Shown here one piece after another: positions 46,575 through 57,900 of a stretch of DNA of 64,000 nucleotides. Under the pieces are notes generated by a model that saw only the letters and a list, made by a program, of their open reading frames with translations, did not search any database and was not told where the DNA came from. The stretch lies in contig NZ_JAELVQ010000013.1 in the NCBI RefSeq assembly GCF_016428595.1, forward strand, positions 51,474-115,473. Direction: 5' to 3'. The DNA comes from Snuella sedimenti (GTDB taxonomy: Bacteria; Bacteroidota; Bacteroidia; Flavobacteriales; Flavobacteriaceae). The position numbers were made by a program, and so were the translations under genes. How positions within the stretch are numbered: the stretch's first letter is position 1; the number at the start of each line of letters is the position of its first letter.

Positions 46575-49500
46575 CTATTGTTTTAATAATCTTTCCACAA
46601 AAGTTTTAGCCACAGGGTTAGTACTTAGCCTATGGTTTAACTGTAATTGGCAAACTGTAAATGTCCCTTTACCGTAATTCATTTCGGCAACGGCAAATGC
46701 TCCTCCTTTATCTCCTATCCAATTCGTATTACCACTTAAAAGAATGGGGTTCCAATCTTTATTTAAAAGCATTATGGTACTTAGAAATGGCGATACTAAA
46801 TCTTTGGATTCGTCATACCAAAATTTAAAATCATTGGGTTTATTGTCCTTAACCATAGGATGGTCTGTTTGGGGCGACACGAAATAATAGCTTCCCATTG
46901 CCGTGTTTTCTATTTTTATATGGCTTTTTGCTATGGAATAATCGCCTTGTTCCAGCTCCATAAAAACGACTTTCTTACCATTATGCACCAAATCATCGAT
47001 TTCGTCCTTATGCTGTAGGTACCAACCAAAATGATCTATAATAATCGTATTGGCACTGGTGTAATCTTTTTTAGGATTTACTTTTAATTCGTCCAATAAT
47101 GGCAATGCTATGTTTTGTTCTGCTTTGGTGGCATAAACGCTTGCAGGCCATGTTACCTGATTTGGAAATACTTCTAAATCTACCGTAGATTCACTAATTC
47201 CTTTACCGTTTTCATCAAACAATGCTAGTCTTAACAAAAAGGAAGTCCTCTTGTTTACTTCTGGTAGTTTCCTATTTATATATCCTTGAAACTGTGAGGC
47301 ATTTTCAGCAAATTTTGCATTTATTTTATTTGAAAATACAATGCGCTTTCCTTTTTCCAGTTGGTACTTTAAGGTATAATTTTCTGGAATTTTATTTAAA
47401 TCATTACACAACCAAGCCTCAACTTTTAATGCTTCACCTGAATAAAAATGATACCTGTCCGTTCTTAAGCTTGCCATTAAAGGTTTTAGAGCATCTCTAT
47501 AGGTGAAAAATGCCTTTTTGGGCTGTCTGTCTACATCCATTATAGTTTTCATCCAGCCTGCCGGCCAAGCGTCTATAAATAAATGAATGGCAAATGAAAC
47601 CATATCTGAATTACGCCTAAACGATTCGGTGGTTAGTTTTGTTGCCCATGCTTGGTGTGTTTGGCTGGCTTCTATCCAATCCTTTACATTGTCCTGCGTA
47701 TTGAACCACATGTAGTGAAAACGATGGGTCTGTGCTTTTGAAATCCAATTGGCGTTCCACGTTTTTTCTTCGGCTTTGCTTTGTGGAAGCCATGATGCTG
47801 GATAGTATTTTTCCATGACACTGTAATTATCCAGTCCCTCTGCGCCAAACTCGCCACAACCATAAAACCAACCGGTTTTTATGTATTGCCAATAGCCTTT
47901 GTGCAGTTCGCCCAGACCCAATCCGTGTCCATTGTACCAACCATTGTAACAATGGCTATCGGGCAGTCCTGGCGACGGTGGATCGTAATCGCCATCACTT
48001 GATTTAATTACCCTATCGGGGTTTGCCATTAGTACGGCCTGATCGCAGGCTTTGTATAGTTTCATATAGCCTTCGGCATCTCCTATTTGGCGTTGGGGAA
48101 ATCCTTCTCCGTTTGGAAAACGCTCGTTCATATAGGTTATCATAATATTGCTTGGGTGATTGCGTACCAACCGTTCCATTTCTCCTGCCTGCTTCACTAT
48201 CTCTGCCCATTTGTTGGGACGTACACCTCCAAATAGAGGAAGGTCTGTTTGGGTCATCAAGCCCAGTTTATCGCAATACTCATAAATTTCGGGTTGTACC
48301 GGGCGCTGTGTTAAACGTAAAAAATTCATGTTACAAATCTTTGCCAGTAAAATATCGTCTATTAACTGGTTCCAATCTTTATTTTTTACATCGACTTGCA
48401 AAAACCCCATGGTATTTGCCCCCCGTAAACGGATTTTATTTCCATTTAAGTACATGGTACCTTTTGGGACACTTATGGTATCCATAGTAAATGAACGCAT
48501 ACCAAATTGTTGCTTTTTGGTATCTGTTAATTGCTTATCTCCATCGAATAGTTTTACCTGTAATTGATACAGCCAAGGGGTTTGGTTGTTCCAAATTTTA
48601 GGATCTTTGATATCTACCGTTAATTTTAAATAATTTTTTCCATAGCCCATTTTTAGAAACTTTTGCTTACCATCGTTAGGTTTATCTAAGTCTCCAATGC
48701 CTTGAATGAATTTTGTGCTAGGTTTGTATTCGAACTCGGGTACAACGGTTGCTTTAAAATTTTGTCCAAAAACGGCTATTTTGGCTGTTATTTCTTTGTA
48801 AACTTCATAAAAATTATTGACCTCCAACCAAATTTCGGCCTGTTGCTTTTCCAATAGGGGACGAACAAATGTATCGTTTATGTGTAGGTTTTCCCGAGCT
48901 TCAATGTAACAGTCTTGATATATGCCCATACCATCGGCAATGTGCCATCCCGTTTCAGGGTCGTCATAACCTACACCTGTTCCTGTAAAGATTTTATCAC
49001 CATATACCCTAACGCCATTTAGGTCATTACTCCCTGTCATATTATAATCGCTTTCTACCTTAACGAGTATGGTATTTTCTCCAAGTTTAGCATGTTTCGT
49101 AAAATTGAACTCGAACGGGGCAAACATGCCTTCGTGCGTTCCTTGTAAAGCTCCATTTATAAACACAGAAGCTTTATAGTCTACGGCTCTGAAACATGAA
49201 AACAAGCTGCCTTTGTCCAACATTTCCTGGGTCAGAACAAAAGTTTTAAAATAATAAGTTACTGCACGACCACGTGGTGGGCCAAAATGGGGCATCTGTA
49301 CTTTTTCCCATTGTCCTTTACCTTTTAGGGTTTCCGTGAAATTGGAGACATCTTCACTGGTTTCTTCTCTCCAACTAAATTCGGTTAAAGGAATCTTTAT
49401 TCTGGTCGTCTTTAATTCCGGTGCTTTGTTATCCATAAAAGGAACAAACTGCTTCCTGAACTTTAAAAGCTCTTCCTTAAGCTCATCTGCCGTATCCATA

Positions 49501-49718
49501 CTATGGATAGGCTTGAATGCCGCAGATGGGGTATTTGCTACAGGTAAATATTCTTCGGGCAAAGCTTTTGGCACCTTTTGCTCTAATAAATGTAATCGTG
49601 TGCCCGAAACCATATTACCAATTTTGGCAAAATGATCCATTTTCTCCTGCGTATAGGAGTCGACTGTAATAACCAAGCAAACTATTACAGAAAGGAATGT
49701 GATCTTGTATTTTTTCAT
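46575..49718 (-). CDS. GH2 glycosidase with extra C-terminal domain
   Basis: A 1047-residue secreted enzyme (signal peptide at 1-23, no clear lipobox). Layout: sugar-binding jelly roll (about 120-290), immunoglobulin-like domain (about 300-425), TIM barrel (about 430-720). The acid/base is E532 in MITYMNERF and the nucleophile is probably E623 in GCGEFGAEG. The last 300 residues hold another Ig-like part and a Rossmann-like domain (NTIIIDHFGWYL, KKVVFMELEQGD, YGKGTFTVCQLQL) resembling the GATase-like domain of some galactosidases. GH2 members cleave beta-galactosides, beta-glucuronides or beta-mannosides; uronate genes downstream make beta-glucuronidase attractive but unproven. It has its own leader after a terminator at 49866-49902. 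Confidence 0.9.
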   Translation of the reverse strand: MKKYKITFLSVIVCLVITVDSYTQEKMDHFAKIGNMVSGTRLHLLEQKVPKALPEEYLPVANTPSAAFKPIHSMDTADELKEELLKFRKQFVPFMDNKAPELKTTRIKIPLTEFSWREETSEDVSNFTETLKGKGQWEKVQMPHFGPPRGRAVTYYFKTFVLTQEMLDKGSLFSCFRAVDYKASVFINGALQGTHEGMFAPFEFNFTKHAKLGENTILVKVESDYNMTGSNDLNGVRVYGDKIFTGTGVGYDDPETGWHIADGMGIYQDCYIEARENLHINDTFVRPLLEKQQAEIWLEVNNFYEVYKEITAKIAVFGQNFKATVVPEFEYKPSTKFIQGIGDLDKPNDGKQKFLKMGYGKNYLKLTVDIKDPKIWNNQTPWLYQLQVKLFDGDKQLTDTKKQQFGMRSFTMDTISVPKGTMYLNGNKIRLRGANTMGFLQVDVKNKDWNQLIDDILLAKICNMNFLRLTQRPVQPEIYEYCDKLGLMTQTDLPLFGGVRPNKWAEIVKQAGEMERLVRNHPSNIMITYMNERFPNGEGFPQRQIGDAEGYMKLYKACDQAVLMANPDRVIKSSDGDYDPPSPGLPDSHCYNGWYNGHGLGLGELHKGYWQYIKTGWFYGCGEFGAEGLDNYSVMEKYYPASWLPQSKAEEKTWNANWISKAQTHRFHYMWFNTQDNVKDWIEASQTHQAWATKLTTESFRRNSDMVSFAIHLFIDAWPAGWMKTIMDVDRQPKKAFFTYRDALKPLMASLRTDRYHFYSGEALKVEAWLCNDLNKIPENYTLKYQLEKGKRIVFSNKINAKFAENASQFQGYINRKLPEVNKRTSFLLRLALFDENGKGISESTVDLEVFPNQVTWPASVYATKAEQNIALPLLDELKVNPKKDYTSANTIIIDHFGWYLQHKDEIDDLVHNGKKVVFMELEQGDYSIAKSHIKIENTAMGSYYFVSPQTDHPMVKDNKPNDFKFWYDESKDLVSPFLSTIMLLNKDWNPILLSGNTNWIGDKGGAFAVAEMNYGKGTFTVCQLQLNHRLSTNPVAKTFVERLLKQ

Positions 49719-49865
49719 GTTATCTATAACCTAACCTATGTGGTATTAGTTTAATTCTATTATTTGAGTTTTTATATTAAAAACCCTTAGATTCATGGGC
49801 ATTAAACCATAAACAACAATTCTGGTCTTTTAAAGCTAAACAAGTTCTGTTTTATTTTGATTTTA
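49719..49865 (-). promoter_or_regulatory. Leader and probable promoter region of the GH2 gene
   Basis: The stretch between the susD terminator and the GH2 start. On the plus strand ACAATTCTGG at 49816-49825 partly matches the ACAAATTCTGGATT repeats found between susC and the HTCS gene. It may therefore be a weaker site for the same regulator. No clear TAnnTTTG element was found. Confidence 0.35.
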
Positions 49866-49902
49866 AAAAAGATGCCATTTACTACTTAAATAGCATCTTT
49901 TT
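49866..49902 (-). terminator. Intrinsic terminator after susD (PUL 2)
   Basis: A perfect 10-bp stem, AAAAAGATGC at 49866-49875 and GCATCTTTTT at 49893-49902. The loop can form a further ATTTA/TAAAT pairing. It is 28 bases past the susD stop and ends in a T-run on the minus strand. It should limit read-through from susC/susD into the GH2 and uronate genes, allowing more SusCD than enzyme. Confidence 0.82.
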
Positions 49903-49930
49903 CTAAATGTACAAACTAAATCAAACAAAA

Positions 49931-51559
49931 CTAATATCCGGGATTTTGCCCTAGAACTGCTCCTCCATTTCTATCTATAGCAGACTGAGGTATTGGAAAG
50001 AGATTATTAAATTCTTGAATAGAGTTTCGTGCAGGTTCATGCCCAAAACGTTTAGTACGATCATATATTAATCCTAATCTACCCAAAGTAAGCATTCTAT
50101 ATTCTTCACCATACAATTCACGGATTCTTTCATCTAGTATATAATCAATATCTACATCACCTGCATCAACTAAAGGAGCTTGTGCTCTTGTACGAATAGC
50201 ATTAATATCGTCTGCTGCCATATCGCTTTGTCCTTTACCTAAATAAGCCTCTGCCCTTAACAAATAAGTTTCGGATAAACGCATCACATAAAAGTCGCGC
50301 ACATAGCCATTATCTGGTCTTCCATCTAAGTGTTTATCTGTTCCAAACTTTTGCCAGTTAGGAAAAATATGGAGCATTGAGTCTTCGGCAACTGTTAAGA
50401 AAGATTTAGGTATTAAATCTCCTTTACTATATGGAGCTACATCGTCGGCAAAGTAAAATTTACGTTTAATCGCTGCCTCTGTATTTCTTAAATCGTTTCC
50501 GGCACCTCGCCAAATTGTATAATTTGCATGATTACCTCCTCTTACAAATGCTACCCCTCGACCTGTTGAATCTTGTGCTGGTCCCGTATAACCTGCTTTT
50601 TGGAACCCCCAGTGAAAATTTTGGAACATACGCTCTGTTGTAGGACGTCCAAATCTTATTGTACCACCAGGAACATTATACTCCATTTGTGCAACCCAGA
50701 TACCTTCTTTATTGCCACTTTCTTCTCTATTTTGGTTTCCCATTCTAAAGAGATCCCAATACACATTTTTATTTGGTTCATCTGCTCGAGCTCCAAAACG
50801 TCCATCCATAAGTTGGTAATCTCCATCGGTACCATCAATAACTCGTGTGGCAGCAGCTATGGCTTCGTCATAGTTTTTTAATGATATGTTCACTTCTGCC
50901 AACAGGTGATCGGCTGCTGCTCTTACTACTTTACCAGGAAACTCGGCTTCCAAAGGCAAATATGTACGGGCAAAATCCAAATCAGCTTTTATAAACTGCC
51001 ATGTTTCTTCTCGAGTGGCCCTAACAAAATCTACCTTAGGTTCTGTTACTGGACCATCAATAATTGGCACCCCTCCATACAAATTTGCTAAATTTCTATA
51101 TGCAAAAGCCCTAAGAAAGCGACCTTCTGCTATAATGGCATCACGTTCTGCATCACTATTCCAAATTACATCTTCTTTTTGAGCAGCATCAATAGCTGTA
51201 TTGGCATCCCTAATAATTATATATTGCCAATTAAACCATCTACTGGAATATCCTTCAAAAGGATTAAGCTTAGCCCAATCGTTATATACCCTGTCATCTC
51301 CCCTGGGCCAAAAAAACACATCTGTACCCAATCCTTTTATCCAAGCATCACTATCTCCATCTCCAGAGTTATAAAACTCCCGTACCTGTCTATAAACATT
51401 CCCTAATAATGTTTCAAATTGTGCTTTATTTCTAAACGCATTTTCTGTATTAAGCCCATCACGGCGCTCTTCTTTCAAAAAGTCTTCATCGGAACACGAT
51501 AGTGTTAATATAAATCCGATAAGCACTATCCAGATTTTGTTATATGTTAAGTTTTTCAT
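49931..51559 (-). CDS. SusD/RagB-family glycan-binding lipoprotein (PUL 2)
   Basis: A 542-residue SusD homologue with lipobox LTLSC near residue 22, then FLKEERRDGLNTENAFRNKA. The TPR region includes AIIAEGRFLRAFAYRNLANL and YGGVPIIDGPVTEPKVDFVR. The C-terminus has LDERIRELYGEEYRMLTLGR and ends FNNLFPIPQSAIDRNGGAVL. It is only distantly similar to the SusD at 30887, so the two PULs take up different oligosaccharides. It lies 79 bp behind its susC partner and is followed by a strong terminator. Confidence 0.95.
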   Translation of the reverse strand: MKNLTYNKIWIVLIGFILTLSCSDEDFLKEERRDGLNTENAFRNKAQFETLLGNVYRQVREFYNSGDGDSDAWIKGLGTDVFFWPRGDDRVYNDWAKLNPFEGYSSRWFNWQYIIIRDANTAIDAAQKEDVIWNSDAERDAIIAEGRFLRAFAYRNLANLYGGVPIIDGPVTEPKVDFVRATREETWQFIKADLDFARTYLPLEAEFPGKVVRAAADHLLAEVNISLKNYDEAIAAATRVIDGTDGDYQLMDGRFGARADEPNKNVYWDLFRMGNQNREESGNKEGIWVAQMEYNVPGGTIRFGRPTTERMFQNFHWGFQKAGYTGPAQDSTGRGVAFVRGGNHANYTIWRGAGNDLRNTEAAIKRKFYFADDVAPYSKGDLIPKSFLTVAEDSMLHIFPNWQKFGTDKHLDGRPDNGYVRDFYVMRLSETYLLRAEAYLGKGQSDMAADDINAIRTRAQAPLVDAGDVDIDYILDERIRELYGEEYRMLTLGRLGLIYDRTKRFGHEPARNSIQEFNNLFPIPQSAIDRNGGAVLGQNPGY

Positions 51560-51638
51560 TTATCAAATTTTATAATTTAATATTATTTTTTATTCTTTAT
51601 CAAGAAAAACAATCGTTAATCTTCTTTATTAAATTCTT

Positions 51639-54600
51639 TTAAAAGCTTAGATTAATTCCTGCTGTAAAGGTTTTAAGAACAGGACTGGAACCTCCAACTT
51701 GTCCTGCATTTTCAGGATCCAAACCGACCCAATCCGTCTTTGTAAATAAATTTTTTCCTGTAGCGAAAATTTTAAGGTCTTTAACGCCTAAATAATCCTT
51801 TAACTTAGAATTAAATTTATAGGACAATGTTATATTCTGTAATCTTGCAAATGCCCTATCTTGCCAAAAACCATAACCAAATGGGTTTCCATAATTGGGT
51901 CTTGGCACCACATTACTTTGACGATCTGGTCTCCAGTATTCGCGCCCAGCTATCCATCTGCCAACCGTTGGTACGATAGGAAGAAATGCTGTTCTATTGC
52001 CTGCTAGATAATAATTATCCTTGCCTCCACCTGCTATGATATTAATATCAAAATATAGTTGAAAGTTTTTATAGGTAAGGGTGTTTGATATATTGGCCCT
52101 ATAGTTTGGTACGCTATAGCCAATTACAGACCTATCGGCACCATTTATTTGTCCATCTGGTTGACCTGTTAAGTTTCCATCATCATCAAAACCATCTATG
52201 TCCCTAATTTTTAAGTCTCCAGGAGACACGCCAAACGTATTGATATAATCTGTGTCTTCGGTTTGTACGATGCCATCAACGGTATAATCGTAAATTGCCC
52301 CTAACGATTTACCTATAAACCATCTGTTACCAATATCGTCATCTTCAACACCATCTCCATCGGCATCTAATCCTGTTAGACTAACCAATTTGTTTCTGTT
52401 TAATGAGAATACGATACCTGTTTCCCATTTAAAATCACTATTCTGAATGTTAATCGTATTTAAAGATACTTCAACTCCTTTGTTATCTACCTGGCCAATA
52501 TTTGTTATTACGCTGCCAAAGCCTGTAAAAATAGGAAGCTGAAGGTTTTGTAGCTGATCTGTTGTTTCACTTTTATAAATATCTATATCTCCAGACAATC
52601 TATTATTGAACAACGAAAAGTTTACACCAAAATTGAAGGATTTGGTGGTCTCCCATGTTAACGATTTATTGGCCAAACTTGAAGGGAATGAAGTGTTGAA
52701 CGTTTGTGCACCAAAAACAGTTGATCCACTCCCTACATTTGCTAAAGTTGAATAGGGTGAAATAGCTTGGTTTCCATTCTCTCCATAGGACATCCTAAAC
52801 TTTAAAAAGTCAATTGCTGCTATGTTATCCTTTATAAAAGATTCTTCACTTGCAGTCCAAGCAATGGAAGCCCCGGAAAAGTTTCCAAACTTAAATCCAG
52901 GAGCAAAGGCAGAATATCCATCCCTTCTATAACTACCTGTTATGTGATAACGCCCTTTATAGGAATAATTTAACCTTGCCAAATAGCCTACGTTTGAGAA
53001 ATCGGTGTAGTTAGATACTCCACTTTTTTTCTCTGGATTTGCTAATTCAAGTCCGTAAAAACCTAAAACCGTACTTCCTGCACTCTCAAAATCTGAGCCA
53101 CTAAACTGAACCGTTTCTTGTCTTGTGTAGTCTCTTGTATAACCCAAAACCGCATCAACCCTATGGTCTCCAAATGTTTTCTTATAAGTCAATAAATTGT
53201 TCATTACCCATCCTTGAGAGGTATTGGTTCGAAGAAAACCTCCAGCATTACCTAAAAATCTCGAAGGATCATTCAATTGATCAGAAACATCAGGGTCAAC
53301 AAATTTGAACTCATGTGCAAATCGGGCCAAACGCGATACATTTCTTCGCCCTGTGTAGTCGAAACGGAAGGTCAAACCTTCAATCTTTGGAATATCCACC
53401 TCCACATATCCAGTACCTCTAATACCCCATTGCTTATCCATATCATCATCATACATACCGGAACCTCCTGAATTGGGATTACCCCAAAATGGATTGTAAA
53501 GAAAATTATTTGTAGGAAAACGATCCAAGACTTCTCCTTCGCGGCCATCTAGCCATTTATTACTATAAGGCGTATAATAGGTCGCTATATATATGTCTGG
53601 TGAAATACCTGTAAAATCCATAGAGTTATAGTAAATATTTGCCCCCACTTTAAGCCAATCGTCAATTTTTGTTTCTAACTTAGCTGTAACACTGGGTTTC
53701 TTAAAACTATCGTTAGCCAATACCCCTTTTTGATCTAAAAAACTACCAGACAGGTAATAATTAGTTTTATCGTTACTCCCTGATACACTTAACTGATAAT
53801 TTTGAATTGGCGCATACTGGGAAATCTCATCAAACCATTCTAACTGTTGGCCATTTTGATAAGCTTGATATTCTTTAGGGTCCAAAATATTTTGAATACT
53901 TAAATCTTCTTGTCCTGTAAGACTTAAATTGTATTCCCTCCAGTCCAAAAACTCTTCTCCCAACATCATATCAGGTATGCGGCTCCATTCTTGTACCCCA
54001 ACATAGTGATTTAAATTAATTGTAGGTTTACCTGTCTTACCCCTTTTAGTAGTGATAAGGATTACTCCATTTGCTGCCCGTGATCCATAAATAGCTGCCG
54101 AACTGGCATCTTTTAAAACATCTATTGAAGCAATATCGTCACTAGGAACTTCATTTAAACCTCCATCAAAAATAACACCATCCAATACAATTAAAGGTCC
54201 GTTACCTCCGCTAATGGAATTTTGTCCCCGTATAAGTAAGCCTGGAGTTCCTCCTGCACTAGCTATCGCACCAATACTTACACCAGGAACTGTACCTTGT
54301 AGCGTTTGCAACACATTTGTAGTTGGTTGTAATGCTATTGGCGAGTCTTCAATCTTGATACTGGCAATAGAACCCGTTATGTCTTTTCGAGTAGCAGTTC
54401 CATATCCTATAACCACGACTTCATCCAATTTAGCCGTATCCTCTTGCATAATTGTGTCTACCGTTGTTTGGTCATCTACTACCTGTTCTATAGTTTTCAT
54501 GCCAACATAAGAAAATACTAAAATGCTTCCTTGGTTAACCGTAATTGTATAGTTTCCGTCAAAATCTGTAAGAGTACCATTAGAGGTACCTTTTTCCAAA

Positions 54601-54728
54601 ATGTTTACCCCAGCAAGAGGTAAACCCGATTCATCAGCTACTGTACCAGATACATCTACGGACATGGTTTGTGCAAAGGTCCAGTAACATGACAAAATCA
54701 AGAATAAAAAAGTAAAGGTTTTTTTCAT
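51639..54728 (-). CDS. SusC/RagA-family TonB-dependent transporter without STN domain (PUL 2)
   Basis: A 1029-residue outer-membrane transporter. Signal peptide at about 1-20 (FLFLILSCYWTFAQ). A carboxypeptidase-D-like domain follows (about 25-100, VSGTVADESGLPLAGVNILE). The plug holds LDEVVVIGYGTATRKDITGS and SSAAIYGSRAANGVILITTK, and the barrel ends VLKTFTAGINLSF. Unlike the SusC of PUL 1 it has no STN domain, which agrees with control by an HTCS rather than by ECF/FecR. It is divergent from the HTCS gene with a 201-bp shared upstream region carrying repeats at 54806-54868. Confidence 0.95.
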   Translation of the reverse strand: MKKTFTFLFLILSCYWTFAQTMSVDVSGTVADESGLPLAGVNILEKGTSNGTLTDFDGNYTITVNQGSILVFSYVGMKTIEQVVDDQTTVDTIMQEDTAKLDEVVVIGYGTATRKDITGSIASIKIEDSPIALQPTTNVLQTLQGTVPGVSIGAIASAGGTPGLLIRGQNSISGGNGPLIVLDGVIFDGGLNEVPSDDIASIDVLKDASSAAIYGSRAANGVILITTKRGKTGKPTINLNHYVGVQEWSRIPDMMLGEEFLDWREYNLSLTGQEDLSIQNILDPKEYQAYQNGQQLEWFDEISQYAPIQNYQLSVSGSNDKTNYYLSGSFLDQKGVLANDSFKKPSVTAKLETKIDDWLKVGANIYYNSMDFTGISPDIYIATYYTPYSNKWLDGREGEVLDRFPTNNFLYNPFWGNPNSGGSGMYDDDMDKQWGIRGTGYVEVDIPKIEGLTFRFDYTGRRNVSRLARFAHEFKFVDPDVSDQLNDPSRFLGNAGGFLRTNTSQGWVMNNLLTYKKTFGDHRVDAVLGYTRDYTRQETVQFSGSDFESAGSTVLGFYGLELANPEKKSGVSNYTDFSNVGYLARLNYSYKGRYHITGSYRRDGYSAFAPGFKFGNFSGASIAWTASEESFIKDNIAAIDFLKFRMSYGENGNQAISPYSTLANVGSGSTVFGAQTFNTSFPSSLANKSLTWETTKSFNFGVNFSLFNNRLSGDIDIYKSETTDQLQNLQLPIFTGFGSVITNIGQVDNKGVEVSLNTINIQNSDFKWETGIVFSLNRNKLVSLTGLDADGDGVEDDDIGNRWFIGKSLGAIYDYTVDGIVQTEDTDYINTFGVSPGDLKIRDIDGFDDDGNLTGQPDGQINGADRSVIGYSVPNYRANISNTLTYKNFQLYFDINIIAGGGKDNYYLAGNRTAFLPIVPTVGRWIAGREYWRPDRQSNVVPRPNYGNPFGYGFWQDRAFARLQNITLSYKFNSKLKDYLGVKDLKIFATGKNLFTKTDWVGLDPENAGQVGGSSPVLKTFTAGINLSF

Positions 54729-54805
54729 AATTCCATAAATTTGATTATTAATTGTTTTTTAGTTGTTCAAGACAATGTTAAGGTTTTCTTAGCCCTAACA
54801 TTAAA

Positions 54806-54868
54806 ACAAATTCTGGATTATCTAGCACAGTTTAATAGCACTATAACAAATTCTGGATTTAATAGCAT
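54806..54868. promoter_or_regulatory. Direct repeats, probable HTCS binding sites between susC and the HTCS gene
   Basis: An exact 14-base repeat, ACAAATTCTGGATT, occurs at 54806-54819 and 54846-54859, spaced exactly 40 bp. Each copy is followed three bases later by TAGCA. A further TTTAATAGCA occurs at 54831-54840 and again at 54858-54867. Two tandem units at about four helical turns in a divergent regulator/target region fit direct-repeat binding by an AraC-type output domain. Site type inferred from position. Confidence 0.65.
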
Positions 54869-54929
54869 ATTTTCAGATTTCATCTGATAATAGCTTATAA
54901 TAATGTAATTTAGACCAAAAAAACATTGT

Positions 54930-57900
54930 ATGTCACGCTATCCCATCCGTGTTTTATTAATATTGGTTTTTACAATTAACGTAACGTTAACAAATGCCCA
55001 ATTCATAAATTATGGTATTAAGGAGGGCTTATCATTTAAAAGCGTTGACCACTTAATAACGGATGATGAAGATCTTATTTATGCCGGTACAAATGAAAGC
55101 TTAGATGTTTTATATGGAAATAGTTTTAAACCCATAAAACCTTTTGAATCTAAAGACGTTAGGAATCACATTACTTCTTTACTCTTTTTAAAAAAAGGAT
55201 ACATACTAATTGGTATTGCTCAAAAAGGCCTGTTCTTATATAATAAATATAACGAAACCTTAAACAGATTAAACTTAAGCTATGATATTCTCGAACCTTT
55301 TACTGCAACTGCCCTTACTTTAGACAATAAAGGCGTTGTTTGGGTCGGATGTAGTAATGGAAGCGTTTTCACTATAAAAATGGACCAAATAAACCTCAAT
55401 CAAGATAACAATTCAAAAATAAAAGTAACAGAGGTAGCCAAAATGTCTTCCCAAATAAATGATATTTATTCATTTGATAACGAAATCCTGATAACTTCAA
55501 ACGCTCCCGAATTAATACATATCAAAAACAGAAATGAAAAAATTATTTTACTTCCCTATATATATTTAGAAAGTGCCACCAAAATATATAGGGTAAATTA
55601 TGTTGATAACACCTTATTAATTGGAACTGACAATGGGCTTTTTAAAATAGATCGATTTTTAGAATACCAATCAAACAACAGCCATATTAAACCTTGGATA
55701 TTGCCCCAAATCATTATTCGTTCCCTTACTGTTCACAATGGCATTATATGGGCAGGCACAGAAGGCAACGGCCTTTTTAAACTTAGCCCAAATGGAAATG
55801 TCCTCAGTAACTATACGTATTCTGAAAATAAGCGTAGTAGCATCAACTCAAATTATATTTTGGAAACGTTTGTAGATAAGTCCAACCACTTATGGATAGG
55901 CACATGGCTAGGTGGATTGAACATGCTGGATCTTAATGAATCTAAATTCAGGTTTGTGTACGATAAAAAAAACGAAAACAACCTGTTTTCAAATGTATTA
56001 TGGTCTCTGGAGAAAACCCCTAATAATGAAATTTATATAGGAACGCATGGTAACGGTTTGGCAACATATAATAACATAGAGGAAAAATTTGAATCAATTC
56101 TGAAAACGGCATCCATAAATTCAATAAGCACGCTTTATTTTGATTCAATTTCGAATTTGTTATTTATTGGAACCTGGGGAAATGGTATTTGGGTTTACAA
56201 TACCAAAACCCACAAATTTATAACTGATAGATATGATTTCGAATTACTAAAGAGTGATAGGATATATGCCATTTCTAAAGGCCCGTTAGGCAAGCTTTGG
56301 ATAGGGAGCTACAACAATGGCTTAATGGTACTTTCACAAAAAGAAAAAAAACCGAAACCAATACCCCTATCAAACAGTTCTTTAGATAAAATTGATGTTA
56401 GATGTCTATATCCAGACACTGCAAACAATAGGTTATATGTGGGCTCACTAAAAAAAGGGATTTTCGAGATTACGTTTGATGGGAATGGAGAAATAATTAA
56501 TAGAAAACACTTTGAGCATTTTACCGACAATAATGACAAAATAAGCCCCGAAAGTATTTATATGGCAGAAGACTCAACCCTGTGGCTACTTTGTCGTAAT
56601 GGACTTGGCATGATAACCAATGACGGAAAAGCGCATAGGTTGCCACAACTGCAAGAAAAAGTGGCAACAGCCTTATGTAAGGACAAACAAGGGAATTTTT
56701 GGGTAAGTACCTACGAAGGTTTATTTAAAATAAACAGGGAAAGTTTAGTGGTTGAACCAATTATTAAGGGGTATAGTTTTTATGACCTCCTTTTTCTTGA
56801 GAAAGAAAATTTGGTTTTAGCGGCATCAGATGATGGACTATTAATAGCTGATCCACAAATTAACCAAACACAAAAACCTACTCCAAATATTTTCTTTAAC
56901 AATTTAAAAGTATTGGATCAAGATATACTACCAAATAAACTTGCATGGAAAACAACCATTTTAAACAAACGCCTCAATTACTCAGACACAATAATATTAC
57001 CCTATTTTGCGCAAACATTCTCCTTCAATATTAGTAATATTTCCTATGATAAAAACCAACAAAGTAAAATTCGATATAGGATTAAGGACTTTGATGCGTT
57101 TTGGAACGAAACCAATAATAAATCGGCCAGCGTTTCCTATTCAAACCTTCCATCGGGCAACTACATATTTCAAGCCCAAACTACAATCGAAAACAAAGCA
57201 TGGAATTCGAAAATTAGGGAACTTGTTATCGTAAAACAAGAACCTTGGTGGTTTAACTTTTGGACAAAACTAATTTATTCCATTTTATTTTTAGGTAGTG
57301 GTTATATTATCTTCAAATTTATTAGGGAACGCATTAGAATTAAACAGGAACTTAAAATCGAAAAGATCAAGCACGAACAGGAAAACAATCTATACAATCA
57401 AAAAATTTCGTTTTTCACAAATGTTTCCCACGATATTAGAACACCCTTAACCTTAATTATTGGGCCTATTGAAGAAGTTGTGTCCAATCCAAAACTTGAC
57501 CATGAGGTATACACAAAGCTACAACGTGTTTTAAAAAATTCAAAAATGCTTTTAAATCTGGTAAACCAAATTCTGGATTTTAGAAAAGTAGAAACCAAAA
57601 ACCTAAACATCAACAAAAAACAAATAAATCTTAATCTTTTTTTACAGAACACCTTCTATCAATTTAATGAACTGGCCCAAAATAAGTCCATTGATTTTGA
57701 ACTGAACTTACAGGAAGACAAATTGACCTTGGTGGCCGATCCCGTAAAATTGGAATCCATTCTCTTCAACTTAATTTCCAACGCCATCAAGTTCACTCCC
57801 AAATACGGACACATTCTTATAGAATCCTTTAAAGAAAAAGAAAAAATCATTATTGGCATTCAAGATTCCGGTATAGGCATCCATCCAGATGAGATCAACC

